64,000 bases of DNA from Tillus elongatus (taxonomy: Eukaryota; Arthropoda; Insecta; Coleoptera; Cleridae): assembly GCA_964006375.1 (NCBI GenBank), contig OZ023264.1, positions 178,071,131 to 178,135,130 on the forward strand, in the 5' to 3' direction. The position numbers and the translations under genes are program-made. Of the stretch, positions 1-12,784 are shown piece by piece. Within the stretch, counting starts at the first letter, position 1, and each line of letters opens with the position of its first letter. The notes under the pieces are model-generated. The model was not told where the DNA came from and did no database searches. It was given only the letters and a program-made list of their open reading frames with translations.

Positions 1-1
1 C

Positions 2-1777
2 AAACAACAGAGAAACGCAGCAAAACGCACATACGAAAGAACATTGTTCCCAGACAATAAAACTGTTCTAAACAGACTCAATAAAGAACTCAAAACTGCC
101 CTAACAGAGCACAGAAACCAGTGCTGGAATCGTAAAGTGCAAAGTCTCAACACTCAAGACTCTTCCGTCTGGAAAATGGTGAGGTCACTGAAGAGCAAGA
201 ATAGTAGAGCCAAAATGCTCCCATTATATACCCCAACCGGTAAAATCACAGACACTAAACATAAAGCAGAACACGCCGCAATCCACTAAGAAAACCAGTT
301 TAACCCTAACCCAACTGTCAACCACGAATTGGACAAAATAGTAACAGAAAAAGTAAATGATTATCTATACTCAACACCAAACACTCAAATAAAACCTGCA
401 ACGCCAACGGAACTCTACTCAATAATCAGAAAACTAAACAAAAGAAAAGCACCCGGAAACGACAAAATCACCAACACAGCAATAAGAAACCTACCTCACA
501 AATGCGTAATGACTCTCCTGGCCATATTAAATGCCTCACTAAGATTAAACACCTTCCCAGCGCAATGGAAAAAGGCAAAAATCATCCTAATCAAAAAACC
601 ACACAAAGACCCAAAAACTATAAGCAGTGACAGGCCTATAAGCTTGTTCCCGACATTATCAAAAGTTTACAAAACAATAATACTAACTAGACTCAAGACA
701 CAAACCACAGACAACAATATCTTACCAGATGAACAGTTTGGTTTTAGGTCCAACCACGCCACCCAAGACCAAGTATGCAGAATAATGGAAGATATTACAA
801 CAAATTTTAATAAAAAAGAGTCAACCGTTGCACTATTTATGGACATCGAAAAAGCATTCGATAAGATGTGGCACGCAGGCCTCATCTATAAACTGATAAA
901 ATTCAACTATTCACTAATTAAGACAATAGCGTCATTCCTTAGTAACAGAACATTCACAGTCTTAATAGACGACGAAAACTCTACAGAGAGGCAAGCCAAA
1001 GCTGGAGTTCCCCAAGGAACAACAATGTCACCCCATCTATACGCAATATTTACATCTGACCTACCAAAAATAAACAGAATAAATACAGCACAGTACGCAG
1101 ACGATACAGCATTATACACTTCATCAATAAGAACTAAGTACGCATAACAAAGACTGCAAAGTAACCTCCCAACTTACGAGAAGTATCTGAACGACTGGAA
1201 AATTAAGACAAACCCGGATAAAAGTGCAGCAATCAACTTCAGCAGGAAACACGACCCACCAACTCAGGACATTTCATTCTTCAATAGACAAATCCCATAG
1301 AAACCGCAAGTCAAATATCTAGGAGTCACCCTTGACAAAAAACTAATCTTTAAAGCCCACGCCAAAAAGACAAGAAACAAAGCAGACACAGTTAAAAACG
1401 CGCTACTCCCCCTAATCGGAAGAAACAGCAAAATGTCACCAGAAAACAAGTTGCTTATAGATATAACCGTAATAAGGCCTACATTAACATATAGCATACC
1501 CGCATGGGGACACGCAACTAAATGTCACCTCAGAGAAATACAAATCATCCAAAAAAAATGTCTAAGAATAATATTCAACGCCCCATGGTTTATCAGAAAT
1601 AACCAACTCCACCGCGAAGCCGAAATACCCTCCATAGAGGAATATATCAAGAGTTCAACGAACACCGCCTACAGCCGTTACACAGAACACCCCAACCCGC
1701 TACTACAACAGATGACCAACTACGACCCATACACGGAACACAAATACAAAAAAACAAAGATGGTTCTCAGAAACTAA
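2..1777 (+). pseudogene. Jockey-clade LINE ORF2, reverse transcriptase (interrupted)
   Basis: One reading frame runs from the window edge to a TAA at 1775, broken only by stops at 287 (TAA), 1145 (TAA) and 1298 (TAG). It holds the linker before RT (SLNTQDSSVWKMVRSLKSKN), RT motifs RKAPGNDKITN, LPDEQFGFRSNHATQDQV, FMDIEKAFDKMWHAGL, AGVPQGTTMSPHL and the catalytic YADD at about 1096, then the post-RT part (VKYLGVTLDKKL, PAWGHATK, APWFIRNNQLH). Order and motifs are those of jockey-type non-LTR retrotransposons. The endonuclease lies outside the window. With just three stops and no frameshift it is a fairly young loss. Confidence 0.9.
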
Positions 1778-2480
1778 GACCTAAAAACACCAATCAAGGG
1801 CATAAAACCCTATTCAACTATTAAACGACAATAATAAAACAGATGAACGGGCCTATAGACTCAGTCTGGCCTAAGAAGCCATTTAAGTCACATGTCACAT
1901 GAGTATCATCACAGTCGTGGTAAATGTAACAAAGAACTAAGGGGATCATGATTCCAAACCATCATTCGATAGAGAAAAACTTTTCTCGCCAAAAACATAT
2001 TTCAAATATAACCAAGGTAAAAACAAACTTGTAGGGAAGAGAAATACCTTATATATTAGGATAACAAAAGATAAGGTAAACGTTTAAGTACTAACAAAAA
2101 TAATTAAGGTCTTTCAAAAGTCCAATTAGCTGCTTCATTCTTGGCCATTTCTTTAAACAAAATTGTCAATAGATATTTGAGCAGATCTTTTGACATTTAG
2201 ATCCACAGTAAAATTCTTCTTAAAACAATTACTCTATGCAGTGGCAATTCATTTTCTTCAACCCAACATTAATCTAACAAAATAACCGTCTCCTTACTGA
2301 CAGAGTCCTGAATTTGTTCTATGACAGCAATTATCGCATTATTGGTTAAAACCTCTATATCCAAATGTATCTCCTCATCACCTTTTTCCCATTTTTCATA
2401 TCACCAACAGGATCACTCTGTTAATGAACTTCACTAGATCAGACGCTTCTCCTAGTAAGTCACTCAGATGCATCAAATAT
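1778..2480. other. LINE trailer and unassigned AT-rich DNA
   Basis: The first ~130 bases look like the 3' untranslated part of the preceding LINE. The rest shows no open frame, RNA gene or repeat I can name. Confidence 0.4.
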
Positions 2481-2550
2481 TCTCGATCTCATTCATCCCT
2501 GTTCATGGTGGATAGAAGTTAACACAATCACTTCTTTACCAAATTTTTAG

Positions 2551-3352
2551 ACACTTGAGTCCGAGATTTGGCCAACAAAAAACACCATCTTTCAGCAACA
2601 CATTCCTCAAATATTTCCTAATGCCTTAATCCTCTTGTAAACAAACCTCTTGCCCCAATTTTTCTGATGTGTAACTTTAACATTTGTGATCCCATTCATC
2701 AAAGTTCGTGATGGAAAGAAGTTTACACCATAACTTTTTCATTAGCCTTTTAGACACTTGCGTCCAAGATTTGGTAAACGAAAAAACACCATATTTAGCG
2801 ACACATTCCTTAAATACGCGTAATGTCTTCATCCTCTTGTAAAATAACTTCTTGCATCGACCTTTCTAAGGTGTAACTTTAACATTTTGGATCTTATTCT
2901 GGTTCATCGGTTAAGTTAGGGCGGTAAAATACATTGATATAACCATCATGACTGGCTGATTCTTGGGCTGATCTGTAAGCTGATATATTATTGAATGCCA
3001 AAAAAAGCTGTCTCATAAAATATCTTGTAATGAAGATGGTTCTGTATGGTTGGTACGAATTCATTGGGAAATCAGTCTTTGGATGTATTTTGATCAACCC
3101 ACGAACTTTTTTGGTTTTGATAATAGACAGGCAGATAAATTCTTTTGAATGGGGTTGGATTTTTTGGTATGCCTATCACAAGCAACCGTAATTTTTATCA
3201 GCCTCTTGCATTTGCACGATGCATAAATGTAATTCGATCATTACAGATCGTGCGGCTCGATGCACCCTTTTCTTTCGTATATACTAATGTATTTTCACAA
3301 AAGCAGCGCCAGTGTAAACTAGACTCATCCGCGTTGTAGAACCGCTCCAAAG
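2551..3352 (-). pseudogene. Tigger/pogo (jerky-type DDE) transposase relic
   Basis: Reading the minus strand across frames gives pogo/Tigger motifs in the correct order: FYNADESSLHW with the first catalytic Asp near 3,310, then GASSRTICNDRITFM, then LPVYYQNQKSSWVD near 3,110, then a degraded counterpart of the PPN...QPMDQG block near 2,930, then a Trp-rich C-terminal part ending SKRLMKKLW near 2,730. Several frameshifts and stops make it inactive. The C-terminal part is duplicated in tandem (period about 203 bp, copies at 2,551 and 2,754). The family is known for cut-and-paste transposition at TA; the Tigger assignment is by motif memory only. Confidence 0.65.
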
Positions 3353-3399
3353 AAATGCGTTTTCACTTGGACCAGAAAACGATATGTAGCAAATCATAT

Positions 3400-4194
3400 G
3401 TACAGAATTTTATAATGTATGGGGCAAAAAATTGGAGTAGTTATTAACAAATATGAATAGAACACGACTCTCTAAAATGTAAAAAAATAAAGATAAGCTA
3501 CACCGATCCAAAAAACAAATAAAAATCTTCTAGTAAAAGTGACAGAAGAAAGACGTTGAGGGGAATAAAACAAGATTTGCTGGACATACTTTAAAATAAA
3601 GGAAAAGGTAGATCTAGAGACACCCATCTGGAAGACACCTGGTCTAATTAATGACGTGCAAAAGCTACGAGATGAAAAGGAGCGGTAGCTACAATTTGCA
3701 ACGAGTAAATGTTAAGACTTAAAATCACAAATCACTATATGACGCGTACGCGTTGACAACTAGCGCCACCAGGTTTGATATAATGAAATAGAGAGGCTTA
3801 ACAACAGCTGTTCCATCCACATTCTAAAAGAGGTCAGTGTCAGTTTAGCACGTGGAAAAGTGTTTAATGTATAAGAAGAATGTCTAAATCTGAAAGGAAT
3901 TGTTGTCTCATGGACTTATAATAGTGAAAAATCATGCTGTAAGAAACATCAGCTTCTAAAAGAAAAAATACGGACATATTTATACTTAATTCTTTCGTCC
4001 ATTTCATACAAAGATCAAATTCGTTGCACCTAGAGTTACAATATTTGTTACTATAGAAACAACTGAAAGCAGTATACAAGTGTCTTTTTTATTTTTGGAT
4101 ACAGGAGAGGAAAATGCATAATGTAGACCTCATTCACAACACGTTAGTGTGTGGGATATCGAGGTAATGTGAGACTCGTACTCACTATAATCCT
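3400..4194. other. Unassigned intergenic DNA
   Basis: No coding frame or named repeat recognised. Short pieces on the plus strand near 3,540-3,690 could be remains of a LINE end, but no motif is firm. Confidence 0.3.
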
Positions 4195-5745
4195 CTCCCT
4201 GGAGTACCGGACCTTAGTTCATACCTCTGTCAGAAAGATTTCACACAATGAAGTTTGGGCTTAAATGTTTTCATTCTGTTTTTGCCGCTGGGGGCGTTAG
4301 CGGGTAAGTATAAGCTTTGGACGCTTATGCTTATGTGGAAGTTGCTAATTGTAGTCGGTGGCACTACGGAGAGGAGCATTTGGATGAGAACCTGCTTTTG
4401 CGAACTGAGTTGTGGATAGTTAAGTTATAAACTTAAGTATCAAAGGCATTTCCAGATCAGAGTGAATCTGACAGTTTCTGACAAACCATGGCGCTCCAGT
4501 AACCATTCTCAGAATTTTATTCTGGATGATTTGACGGGTTTTGATGTGTGTGCCGGCCGCGGTGGCTCATGCAGGGGATGCATATGTCAAGGTTGGCCGA
4601 ATTACGACTTTGTACATCACCAGTTTATTGTTAATGGACAATTTGGAATTTCTATTAAGAAGTGAGAAGAGCTTCGAGATGAATATCGAAGCTATACGTC
4701 GAGCATGTTGGACATGGGGGCACCATGTTAAGCGTTTGTCAAGGAAAACCCCGAGGTATTTGACGGAGTGAATTAGACGGTTGTCTAATGATACGCATTC
4801 GTGAGGCGTGTGTCTCCTCTTGGAGAATGTGACTGCTGAGCATTTATCGGGGTTTATGACTAGACATGATTTCCCATACCTTCCTTGCAGCTCGTGTACT
4901 GTGGTCTGTAGACGTTCGGTTAGTATCCTTGGCTGAGTGGAGCTGCTGAGGCTGGTAGTGTCGTCTACATACAGTGCGTATGACACGTTTAGGGGTGGTG
5001 TCGGTATGTCTGCGACAAATACATTGGACAGCAGAGGGAAGATAGCAAAACCCTGCGGGAGACCAGTCGTTGCTGTGTAGGTTCTAGATCTGGTTCCCAG
5101 ATGTTTGACCCGGGACTTTCTCTGTTGCAGGTATGACATGATTAGCAGAATCAGAGGGAGAGGATAATTAAATGGCAGAAGTTTGTTTAGGAGGCCCGCA
5201 TACCAAGCCATGTCGAAGGCTTGAGCAATGTCGAGAAATATTGCACCAGTTGACTTATTTTTGTTAAATCCTTCGGTGATGTTTTCGACCACACGAAGGA
5301 CTTGGTCTGTGGTGGAGTGCTGGTGTCTGAAACCGAATTGCTCATCAGGAAGGATATGGTTCTCAGAGGTGAATGTGGCCAGCCTTTTCTGAATCCTTTT
5401 TTTGGCCATTTTGCCGATGCCTGGGAGTTGATTATTCGGCCTGTAGTTCTGAATGAACAGCGGATCTTTGCTGGATTTTGGGATGTTGATAATGGCTGAA
5501 AGCTTCCACATGGAAGAAAAATGTTGAAATCCTAGCATAGCATTCATAACCGTAACTATAAATACCACGGCTTTGCGGGGGCGGTTTTTCAGAGCTACGT
5601 TTGAGATTCCTTCGTATCCTATTTTTTAATGATTTGATGATTTGAGAAACTTCTTCGAAAGTGTTGCAAACGGATCTGTACTTATATCCCATACTTCTCT
5701 GGACAATCCGCCAGGAGGCTCTCATTGCGGACGCGTGCAATCTCC
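4195..5745 (-). pseudogene. Jockey-type LINE copy 1, reverse transcriptase (frameshifted)
   Basis: A 333-codon open frame (5,568-4,567) holds RT motifs LPDEQFGFRHQHSTTDQVL, IFLDIAQAFDMAWYAGLL, TTGLPQGFAIFPLLSN, the catalytic box as YVDDTTSL (normally YADD) and VKYLGVFLDKRLTW. A frameshift separates it from the upstream part (to about 5,740). A stop lies after TYASPA, with RQIIQNKILRMVTGAPWF and VRNCQIHSDLEMP beyond it. The same family recurs at 40,905-43,107; both share the 3' sequence from the ATCCTCTCCCTGGAG-like block. Truncated at its 5' end, no endonuclease seen. Confidence 0.88.
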
Positions 5746-5769
5746 CTATAAATTTTGGGCAATTCTGTT

Positions 5770-6115
5770 CTTTTTCTTTTCACTGCATGCTGGAATTTAA
5801 GAGCGCAGACCACAATATTTTTTGAAAACGACGTACAACTATAATTTAGGGGGTAAGCCATTAAAGTATATATTTTGTTATTATAGGAAAAGTTTTTTTA
5901 TTGCAGTTTAAATAGAAAATTGGAATTTTTATACTTCCTTGCAAATTTCCTTTGGGTAGTTACTTTTTTGTTACGGTTATTATTGTCATTGTATAACTAA
6001 GGATAATAGAAGAGCGTTACAAGTGTATAAAGATTAAGAACGAAGAGACATACAGTAGATTTAAATAAATTGATAATATGATTAAAAAAACTTAATAAAG
6101 CGAAAGAAGTATGGT
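5770..6115. other. AT-rich DNA without recognisable feature
   Basis: No open frame above 60 codons and no repeat shared with the rest of the window that I could see. Confidence 0.4.
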
Positions 6116-6335
6116 AAAAGGTAAAGGTAAGATGCTTACTGGCAATTAGGCCAATGCTGACCCTTTTTGCTCATCTAAACTAACCTACCTTCCATCTTGA
6201 GCTCGATCTCAACGACAGAAGTGATTTGAAAAATCATCCGCTGCCGGTGAGTTTCGAACCGTCGTCCCCCGAATCCGAATTCGGAAGTTCCAGCCGACTT
6301 TACAACACGGCAATGGCGGCGCCAAAGAAGTATGG
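6116..6335 (-). mobile_element. tRNA-like SINE, family 2 (full-length candidate)
   Basis: Minus strand reads GCCGTGTTGTAAAGTCGG, then GACGGTTCGAAACTC, a good pol III B box, then a body ending with a segment (6,116-6,200) repeated almost exactly at 33,717-33,806. Such a B box with a shared 3' body fits a tRNA-derived SINE. The A box is degenerate. Confidence 0.55.
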
Positions 6336-7786
6336 ACGTAAGCGAATAGTGACAAAAAAAAACTAGATAAAGAAGCGACGATCGGCTCAAGCTTTACAAC
6401 AAATAAGACGACTACAATATAAGCGAGGAAAAAAGTATTGTCATAAATGACAAGAATGGAAGGTTATTATTAGGAAAAGAAAACACTTTTAACTACCAAA
6501 AAACATATCCACAAGTGTTATATTGGAAAGAAATAATTAATTAAGAAGAAGAGTATACAGAGGAAATGGAGAATATAAAACCATATAAACTGTGCCCGCT
6601 TATTTCAAGAAATGAATTCTAAGAAGCGCTTAAGAAACTTAGACAAGGTAAAACTCTTGGTGTAGATGAATTATCAGCGGACCTTTTATTAAATTCTAGT
6701 GAAAAAGTAAAGAAAACTTTTTAAACTGATTGAGAAACGTTATTAATTGAGACAAAGGCCCAGTGAGTTAAAAGATTCTTACTATCCCCAAAAATAGTGC
6801 TGCAAATTGAATCATAACTCCTGCATAGTTGTGATAATTTATTCTCGTCAGAACGACATTCTCATGGAATGAATTTAGGGTACATGACTCGACCACAAAG
6901 AAAATATTCATATTCCTGTCCCCATAAACTTCAGATATGTTATATTACTCGATTTTTAACGAAAAAATATCAATTTTCATCTAATCGCCTCTCATTTATC
7001 CCCTACCCCCTGAAGCGATGTTACCCAAAAACAGTTAAGCGTTCCTTTGTGAGGTGCTAACTCGATATCAAATTTGAAGATGATAACTCAATACGTTAGA
7101 AAGTTATTGCGCCTAGTAACACACAGAGGTACAGCTGACAGACTGGCCGACCGACACATTCAAGCCCTAATTTAATTTCAGCACAGAATACCAGATGTTT
7201 GATGAAATTGAAAGTTTTCAAATAAACAAACCCCTAAACGTTGTATTACTAGAGTTTTAACGAAAAAATGTCAATTTTCACCAAACCACCCCCTATTCAT
7301 CCCCTACCCCCTGGACCGATTTTACCAAAGCAATCCGAACCGTTGGTTTGTCGGATGCTAACTGTATACCAAATTTGAAGACGATATCTCAATTCCTTCT
7401 AAAGTTATCGTGGTAAAAAATAGACAGAGATACAGACCGGCAGATCGACAGACAAAAAAAATGTTCGTTCCCAAATCATGTTTTCTATATGTTTTGACAC
7501 TTTATACGACGTTGGAGTTAAAAAAAAAATTGAAATTTTTGTCGCCGATGGGATACTTCCACACGTTGTGACGATGTATGAGTAAAGTAAAGTAAACGCG
7601 CAAAAATGCAACCAGCACACAAATCATGTGGCGATGATTCTCAAAATATAAAATATAATAAGAAGCAAAATTAAGAGTTGCTAAGATAAATATCAGTTCG
7701 GATTTAGACCCGGATGAGCGGATGAGGGACTAGAGAAGCAATACACCTAAAACAATCATACTTAAAGGAAATGAACCTTTTCTTTA

Positions 7787-8361
7787 TATTTTTTATTATT
7801 TTAACAACACACCACGAGGGCCACAGCCTAAATACTATCATACCGTGGGTGTCGACAAGGGGGAAAGAGGCAACTTGTTAATTCTGGACTTGAAGGTTTG
7901 GAGGTTCAGAGGAAAAGGAAAAACAAGTGCCGGCAAGGAATTCCACAACTTGGAAGTCCTCGGGATAAAAAAGCGGGCATAACAAGATGTTCTATGTCTG
8001 GTGACCTGGAGACTAAAAGGGTGCATTCGCTCTGTTCCCCTGGTAAATCTGTTGGGGGCAGCAGGTGGAGGAACTATGGAAGAAAGCTCCTCTGAGCAGT
8101 GCCTGTGCAGATATCTATAAAAGAGAGAGAGGTCACCAACGGCACGTCGGTGGGCAAGGGATGGCAGCCTTTGGGTGAGGGTAGGGTCACCGATGAGTGG
8201 TATAGCTCTCTTCTGAATAGAATCCAGGACGGCGAGTGTAGAAGCGGCAGCGGCACCCCAGATGTGGGAGCAGTAATCGAGGTTTGGCCTTATTTGTAAA
8301 GTATATAAGGTATATAGATTAGCTGGTAAAAAGTGTTTGCGAGCCCGAAAGAGGAAACCTA
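7787..8361 (-). mobile_element. CR1-type LINE, 5'-truncated copy
   Basis: The minus strand carries the C-terminal end of the CR1-like RT polyprotein, including RTSCYARFFIPRTSKLWNSL and NLQTFKSRINKLPLS. It ends with the short AT-rich 3' tail that all four copies in the window share (others at 13,171-14,320, 37,113-37,965 and 54,071-55,049). Contains frameshifts. Confidence 0.85.
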
Positions 8362-8573
8362 AAAGCTAAAATGGTAAACGATAATTTGGATTGAAATATA
8401 TTGTTTTTTATAATAAAGAGGGCTGGCTTGACTAGAGCGGATAGGGGCATTATTTTTAGTTATACGATAATAAGAGATATTAGCGAATATGAAACCTAAG
8501 CTAAACTAAGAAAAAAGTTGCGGCAAGGATGCCAATTATCGCCATATAAACTTAATTTATTTATAGAAGATAC

Positions 8574-8921
8574 AAAGAGCCTCGGTGGTCAAGGAGTAAG
8601 AACGTGTACCTCTGAACCGAAGGGTACTGGGATCGATCCCAGGGTGCTCCTTTCACCTTTTTTAGGACATACTGTAACATTAACATCAACCGAGGTTGTG
8701 GCATTGCATTTTAGCAAGTTGAATGTCTGCACGTTCCGATTTTAGGAGGAAGCATAAAGCCGTCGGTCCCGTGTGCATGCGATGTTAAGCACGTTAAAGA
8801 TCCCTGCCTTCCTAACAGAGAGGCAGGGGTTCGGCAAAACTTCCAGGATAGTGAGGTGAAACTGCTCCCTAGCGTCGGTGATTGGTCATAGTCGCGGCAA
8901 TAAAGCAACGTTAAAAAAATA
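8574..8921 (+). mobile_element. tRNA-derived SINE, family 1 (copy a)
   Basis: Head with pol III A box (degraded here) and B box (GGGATCGATCCCAGG), the family body, and an end reading GCAACGTTAAAAAAAT. Flanked by an 11-bp direct repeat ATAGAAGATAC at 8,563-8,573 and 8,922-8,932. Removal restores the LINE reading frame on both sides. Confidence 0.88.
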
Positions 8922-9010
8922 ATAGAAGATACCATAACTAGGCTAAAGGAAAAGAATGCCAGAAGAGTTTTATTATCTAAAGCGTTATGGTTACAAGAAG
9001 ACACAATTTG

Positions 9011-11039
9011 GAAATGGCACTAGATTACTTAACTGCTATACTCGGTAGTTGCAGCCATGTTGATAATCACGCATTTTCTACCAAACCTGTCCATCGGACG
9101 CTACAGCATTTGATAAAGAATTCTTTAAAACAAGGCGTCTTCCTGACCAGCCTAATCACTGAATCTGGTGCCAATCGAAGCAAAATTTATAAAAATATGT
9201 TTGGGAAAGTTAACGTCCCACAATGATGTCTCTGAAAAAGCTAAGCATAGATATATAGTCACAAACAAGGCATTGCTCTAAGTGAGGCATAAACTCTGCC
9301 AAAAACTAACTTATAACTAGAGAAGTTTTTGGCAACAAAGTAATTACAGATGTTTTGCAATAACCGTATGCCATGTTGCAAGAATCGTCTAAAAATTACA
9401 ATATACTTGAAAAACTTGCTACATAAAATCATCTTGTCTGCTTAAATGAATGTGGTTTTCATTGCCCAAATCACTCCATCAATGTGTTTCTAGTAGTAGT
9501 TACAATAGAAACTTGTATTTAAATGATTAACTTTCAGTGACGGTTCCGTCATTGTATTGGTCAAAAGAAAGTCTAATTTTAGGTATATTTCAATTGTATG
9601 AATTATAAAGCTAAAAGGACTATGTAAATTAGGCAGTCGTAAATTTTCTAACTTTCAAAATTAAAAGTAACAGAATCTCACTTACCAAAATTAGATATCC
9701 CAGTTCTTCAGACCATTCTTGCAATATTTTCCGAACAAACTAAAAACAATTTTCCGTTAGGTTTTAAACTTATCCTTCAACACCACAATAACACAATTAT
9801 TTTTAAAACACCGAAATATCAATTAATGTTTTAGCATAGAACTCATTTTTATAATTTCGCATAACATCGCAAAAGTTTTATCAAAATGCACAAGAAGCTG
9901 CGTAATTGTGCATTTTTCTAAGATTCTATGTGCAGTTAGAAGACACCAAAATGGTGGAAGCTTAACATTCTCCTGTTTCTATTTTATTCCGTCAATGTTA
10001 TCGATGTGCATCCATGTCATTATACACTATATGTCTATAGAGTAACGCATAAACTCAATAAAATTGAAAGTGACCATTATTAAGTAAAATTTAAAAACAG
10101 GTCGATTTATATTGTCAAAAACTAAATTTTGATGTAAAATCTCACCCTGTAACGATTCACTTTTTACCTGGAATCATTAGTGGTTTAAAAACACTTAGAA
10201 AGCCCCCAGGTATCTAAATAATGACCAAAAACCCTATGGATATTAAATACTTCAAGTTTTGGATTTCAAAAATTATTTGATGAAAAAGTCGCCAATTTTT
10301 AACTACCCTGAACATCATACTGCATTTTAAATGTGTACGTTAAAATTCAAATATTTAAAGACGCAATATGGCTTTGTTAGTAAATTGTGTCGAATTTTCC
10401 TGGAAAGGCGTTTAAGTTAACAAAATACCCGTTGAGAATGTTCTAGAACAAATTATTACTTCATCTTATTGAAAATTCGTTAGGTAAGGTACGAGTCCAT
10501 TTTCAATGTTAAGGGGGAGTCGAGAATGTATCTGCAACTCTGTCATGAAATTAACCTAGGGAATTCCTGAACTATAGGCGAAGGACGTAGGTGTTAAGGG
10601 GAAGGGAATTTGAATCTCGGGAAGAACAGACGTTAGATCGAGAGGAGTAGACACTGGCACGTTCCGCGTAAACACCTTTCAATTGCAGTGGTTAAACTTT
10701 ATTTTAAAAATGGGCGATAAAAACCTTTCTGTTCTCCACACTATCTAATAATAATTGTCGGTGATTGTTTAAAGTCATTTGAGCGGCTTTTGAATTTAAA
10801 CAAACGCCGTGTTTAGCATAAAAACGCGAGTTAACCGTGATCCTTTGTTTCCGACCTGGTGTATTTCTTACGTTAATCACAAAGAGTTTCTGAGTATTAG
10901 CGAATTTTGAGTCAATTGGCAGTGAATTTCATTTGAGCCAGTTTGCGTTTTAATTGTTGTTCGAAAAGTTTCCGTCAAATTAATTCAGCGTATCGACATA
11001 AGGGATAAATTGTCTCACCCAACTTTAGAACAACAAAAT
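9011..11039. other. Unassigned AT-rich region
   Basis: No coding frame beyond short shadows. The GC-richer patch 10,490-10,700 has no family I can name. Confidence 0.35.
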
Positions 11040-12230
11040 CCACCTGAGATATAACCACTAATGGGAAGTACCACTCATTTTCTCCAGCTTTCCCTCTCTG
11101 TCTGTGAACCTGTGTCAGGCACTGATAGCTGATCCCAGTTGGAAAGCATCTTCATAGGGTCATCAGGTAACTCAATGCAGGAGGATTTGGTGAGTCAATA
11201 TAAATCATATCTCTATAAACCAGCAGAATTTCTCAAGCAGCAATCTAATATTTGAACCCTTACAACTTGAACTTTCAAAATAACGTAATTAAACTTGAAC
11301 TTAAACAATGTCAGGAAGGTGCTGTAAGGATAACTGTAAATTTCCTGTTTAACCTTAGAATTTTGTGAATATAAATACATATTTCTTGAAATTGTAATTA
11401 GCAAATTTCGTCTGTAAAATATCTAACCTTTACATTCTTTTTAATATCTTTTATTTTCAATAATTAATGTAGAAATTTCACGTAGGAATATTTTTTTATG
11501 GAGCCTCACTCAAAGAACTGGTCAGTTAACTAATAAAAAACTAACCGAACTGATTGACAAACGTCAAGTAATTCACTTAATAATTTGTGTTTGCTGTTGA
11601 GCAGTAAAATACAGCATTTGATTTTTAATATATATCAAGTAGCTAATGTCAATATTTTAGTGACATATAACCATTTTTATCTTATTATTTTGTCATATGT
11701 ATGTGAAATGATAATTTATTTTCTTGAAGTTCTTGCTGTTTAATTGATTTTTATTTGTGTATGATTAATGTTCATTTGAGATTTACCAACCATGTTTATT
11801 TAATTTTGTTTGCTATTCCAAATTTAATTTATATGAATAAATTTTATACTTTGTTACATTAACATATCTGTTTAATTGAAAAAAGTAATTCCTAATCAAT
11901 ATTTCTCAAAGTTAGCGGTTCTGATCAGGGGATGCAACAAATATGGGACCTCTGACAGAACACCTCTGAACTAGATAAGTAGTAAGCTTTATTTCTTAAC
12001 ATGTTGTGACCCTACCGGTGTTTCTCATCTTGCAAATAATCAAATCTGATAGACAGATACATTAGGTTAGAGTTCAACAGCTAATGGTGACCTCACTACC
12101 AACCTGATTTAGATCCAGTTAAGGTCAATCTTTAGATAACAGCTTTTCCGCTTACTAGATAATACTTTGCATCATATTAATGGCAAAACCTCTTTTATTT
12201 GAAGGAGGTAACAACCCCTATCGTCATACC
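11040..12230 (+). repeat. Long non-coding interspersed repeat, copy 1
   Basis: Shares scattered but collinear blocks with 56,730-58,230: TCAGGCACTGATAGCTGA (11,117) against GCAGGCACTAACAGCTGA; ATATCTGTTTAATTGA (11,864); and a stretch around GGTGACCTCACTA (12,087-12,100). No coding potential. Could be a non-autonomous LTR-type element or a large decayed repeat; class unknown. Confidence 0.5.
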
Positions 12231-12784
12231 ACTTCAAAGGTTAGGTACCCTTTCGAAATTTTGAAATTGGATGTTGGGTAGTGTGATACATCTTTTTAAA
12301 GCTAATTCAGTTCTCTTTTAACTGACTTCAAAAAAAGGAGGATGTTCTCAGTTCGACTGTAATTTTTTAATGTGTATTACCTCAGAACTTTTTTTAGGTG
12401 AACCGATTTTGATGATTCTTTTTTATTTGAAAGCTGGTACTTCTCACGTGGTATCATATAAATTTGATCAAAATCTTACCAGTAGTTTTTGAGTTATCCT
12501 TAATGAAGTCGGTTTTCATTTTTTTTCCATTTTTACTTGCTTCGTACAAGTTCAGTTTCTCTAGAAATTTTGTTATATACTATGTAGTATCTGTAACAAT
12601 CGACTGATGATAACAATTATGTGCTGTGTGACATGTGTCATAAAAAGAAATCAAGCATAAGTTTGATAATTTTTTGCAATCTACAGATAATAATAGAAAA
12701 TTTACGTTTTGGCTGTCGTGCAAAGTGAATACGTATAATTTTACACATTATTTTTTTCGAATGAATTACTAATTGCTTGGTAAA
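12231..12784. other. AT-rich flank of a mariner relic
   Basis: Contains a block with ACTTCAAAAAAAGGAGGATG and ATCAAAATCTTACCAGTAG that looks like a common insect interspersed repeat, but no ends could be drawn. Confidence 0.3.

Larger units (their letters stand above)
6430..9010 (+). pseudogene. RTE-like LINE reverse-transcriptase relic, split by two insertions
   Basis: Fragments in order on the plus strand: EALKKLRQGKTLGVDE (about 6,622-6,675), YQFGFRPG (about 7,690-7,715), then LRQGCQLSPYKLNLFIED (8,518-8,571) continuing after the SINE as TITRLKEKNARRV (8,930 on). These match RT fingers, the QFGFR block and the RQGCPLSP block of RTE/CR1-type LINEs. It is interrupted by a minus-strand CR1 copy (7,787-8,361) and a SINE (8,574-8,921). 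Between 6,930 and 7,480 are two diverged repeats about 300 bp apart (shared ATCCCCTACCCCCTG). Heavily decayed. Confidence 0.6.

Noticed and set aside
9540..10000. Possible small gene near 9.0-9.3 kb (79-codon frame)
   Set aside because: Directly follows the decayed LINE, no recognisable domain and no start context; treated as chance.
11213..11404. Short minus-strand frame in the long non-coding repeat
   Set aside because: AT-rich, no domain, not conserved in the second repeat copy.
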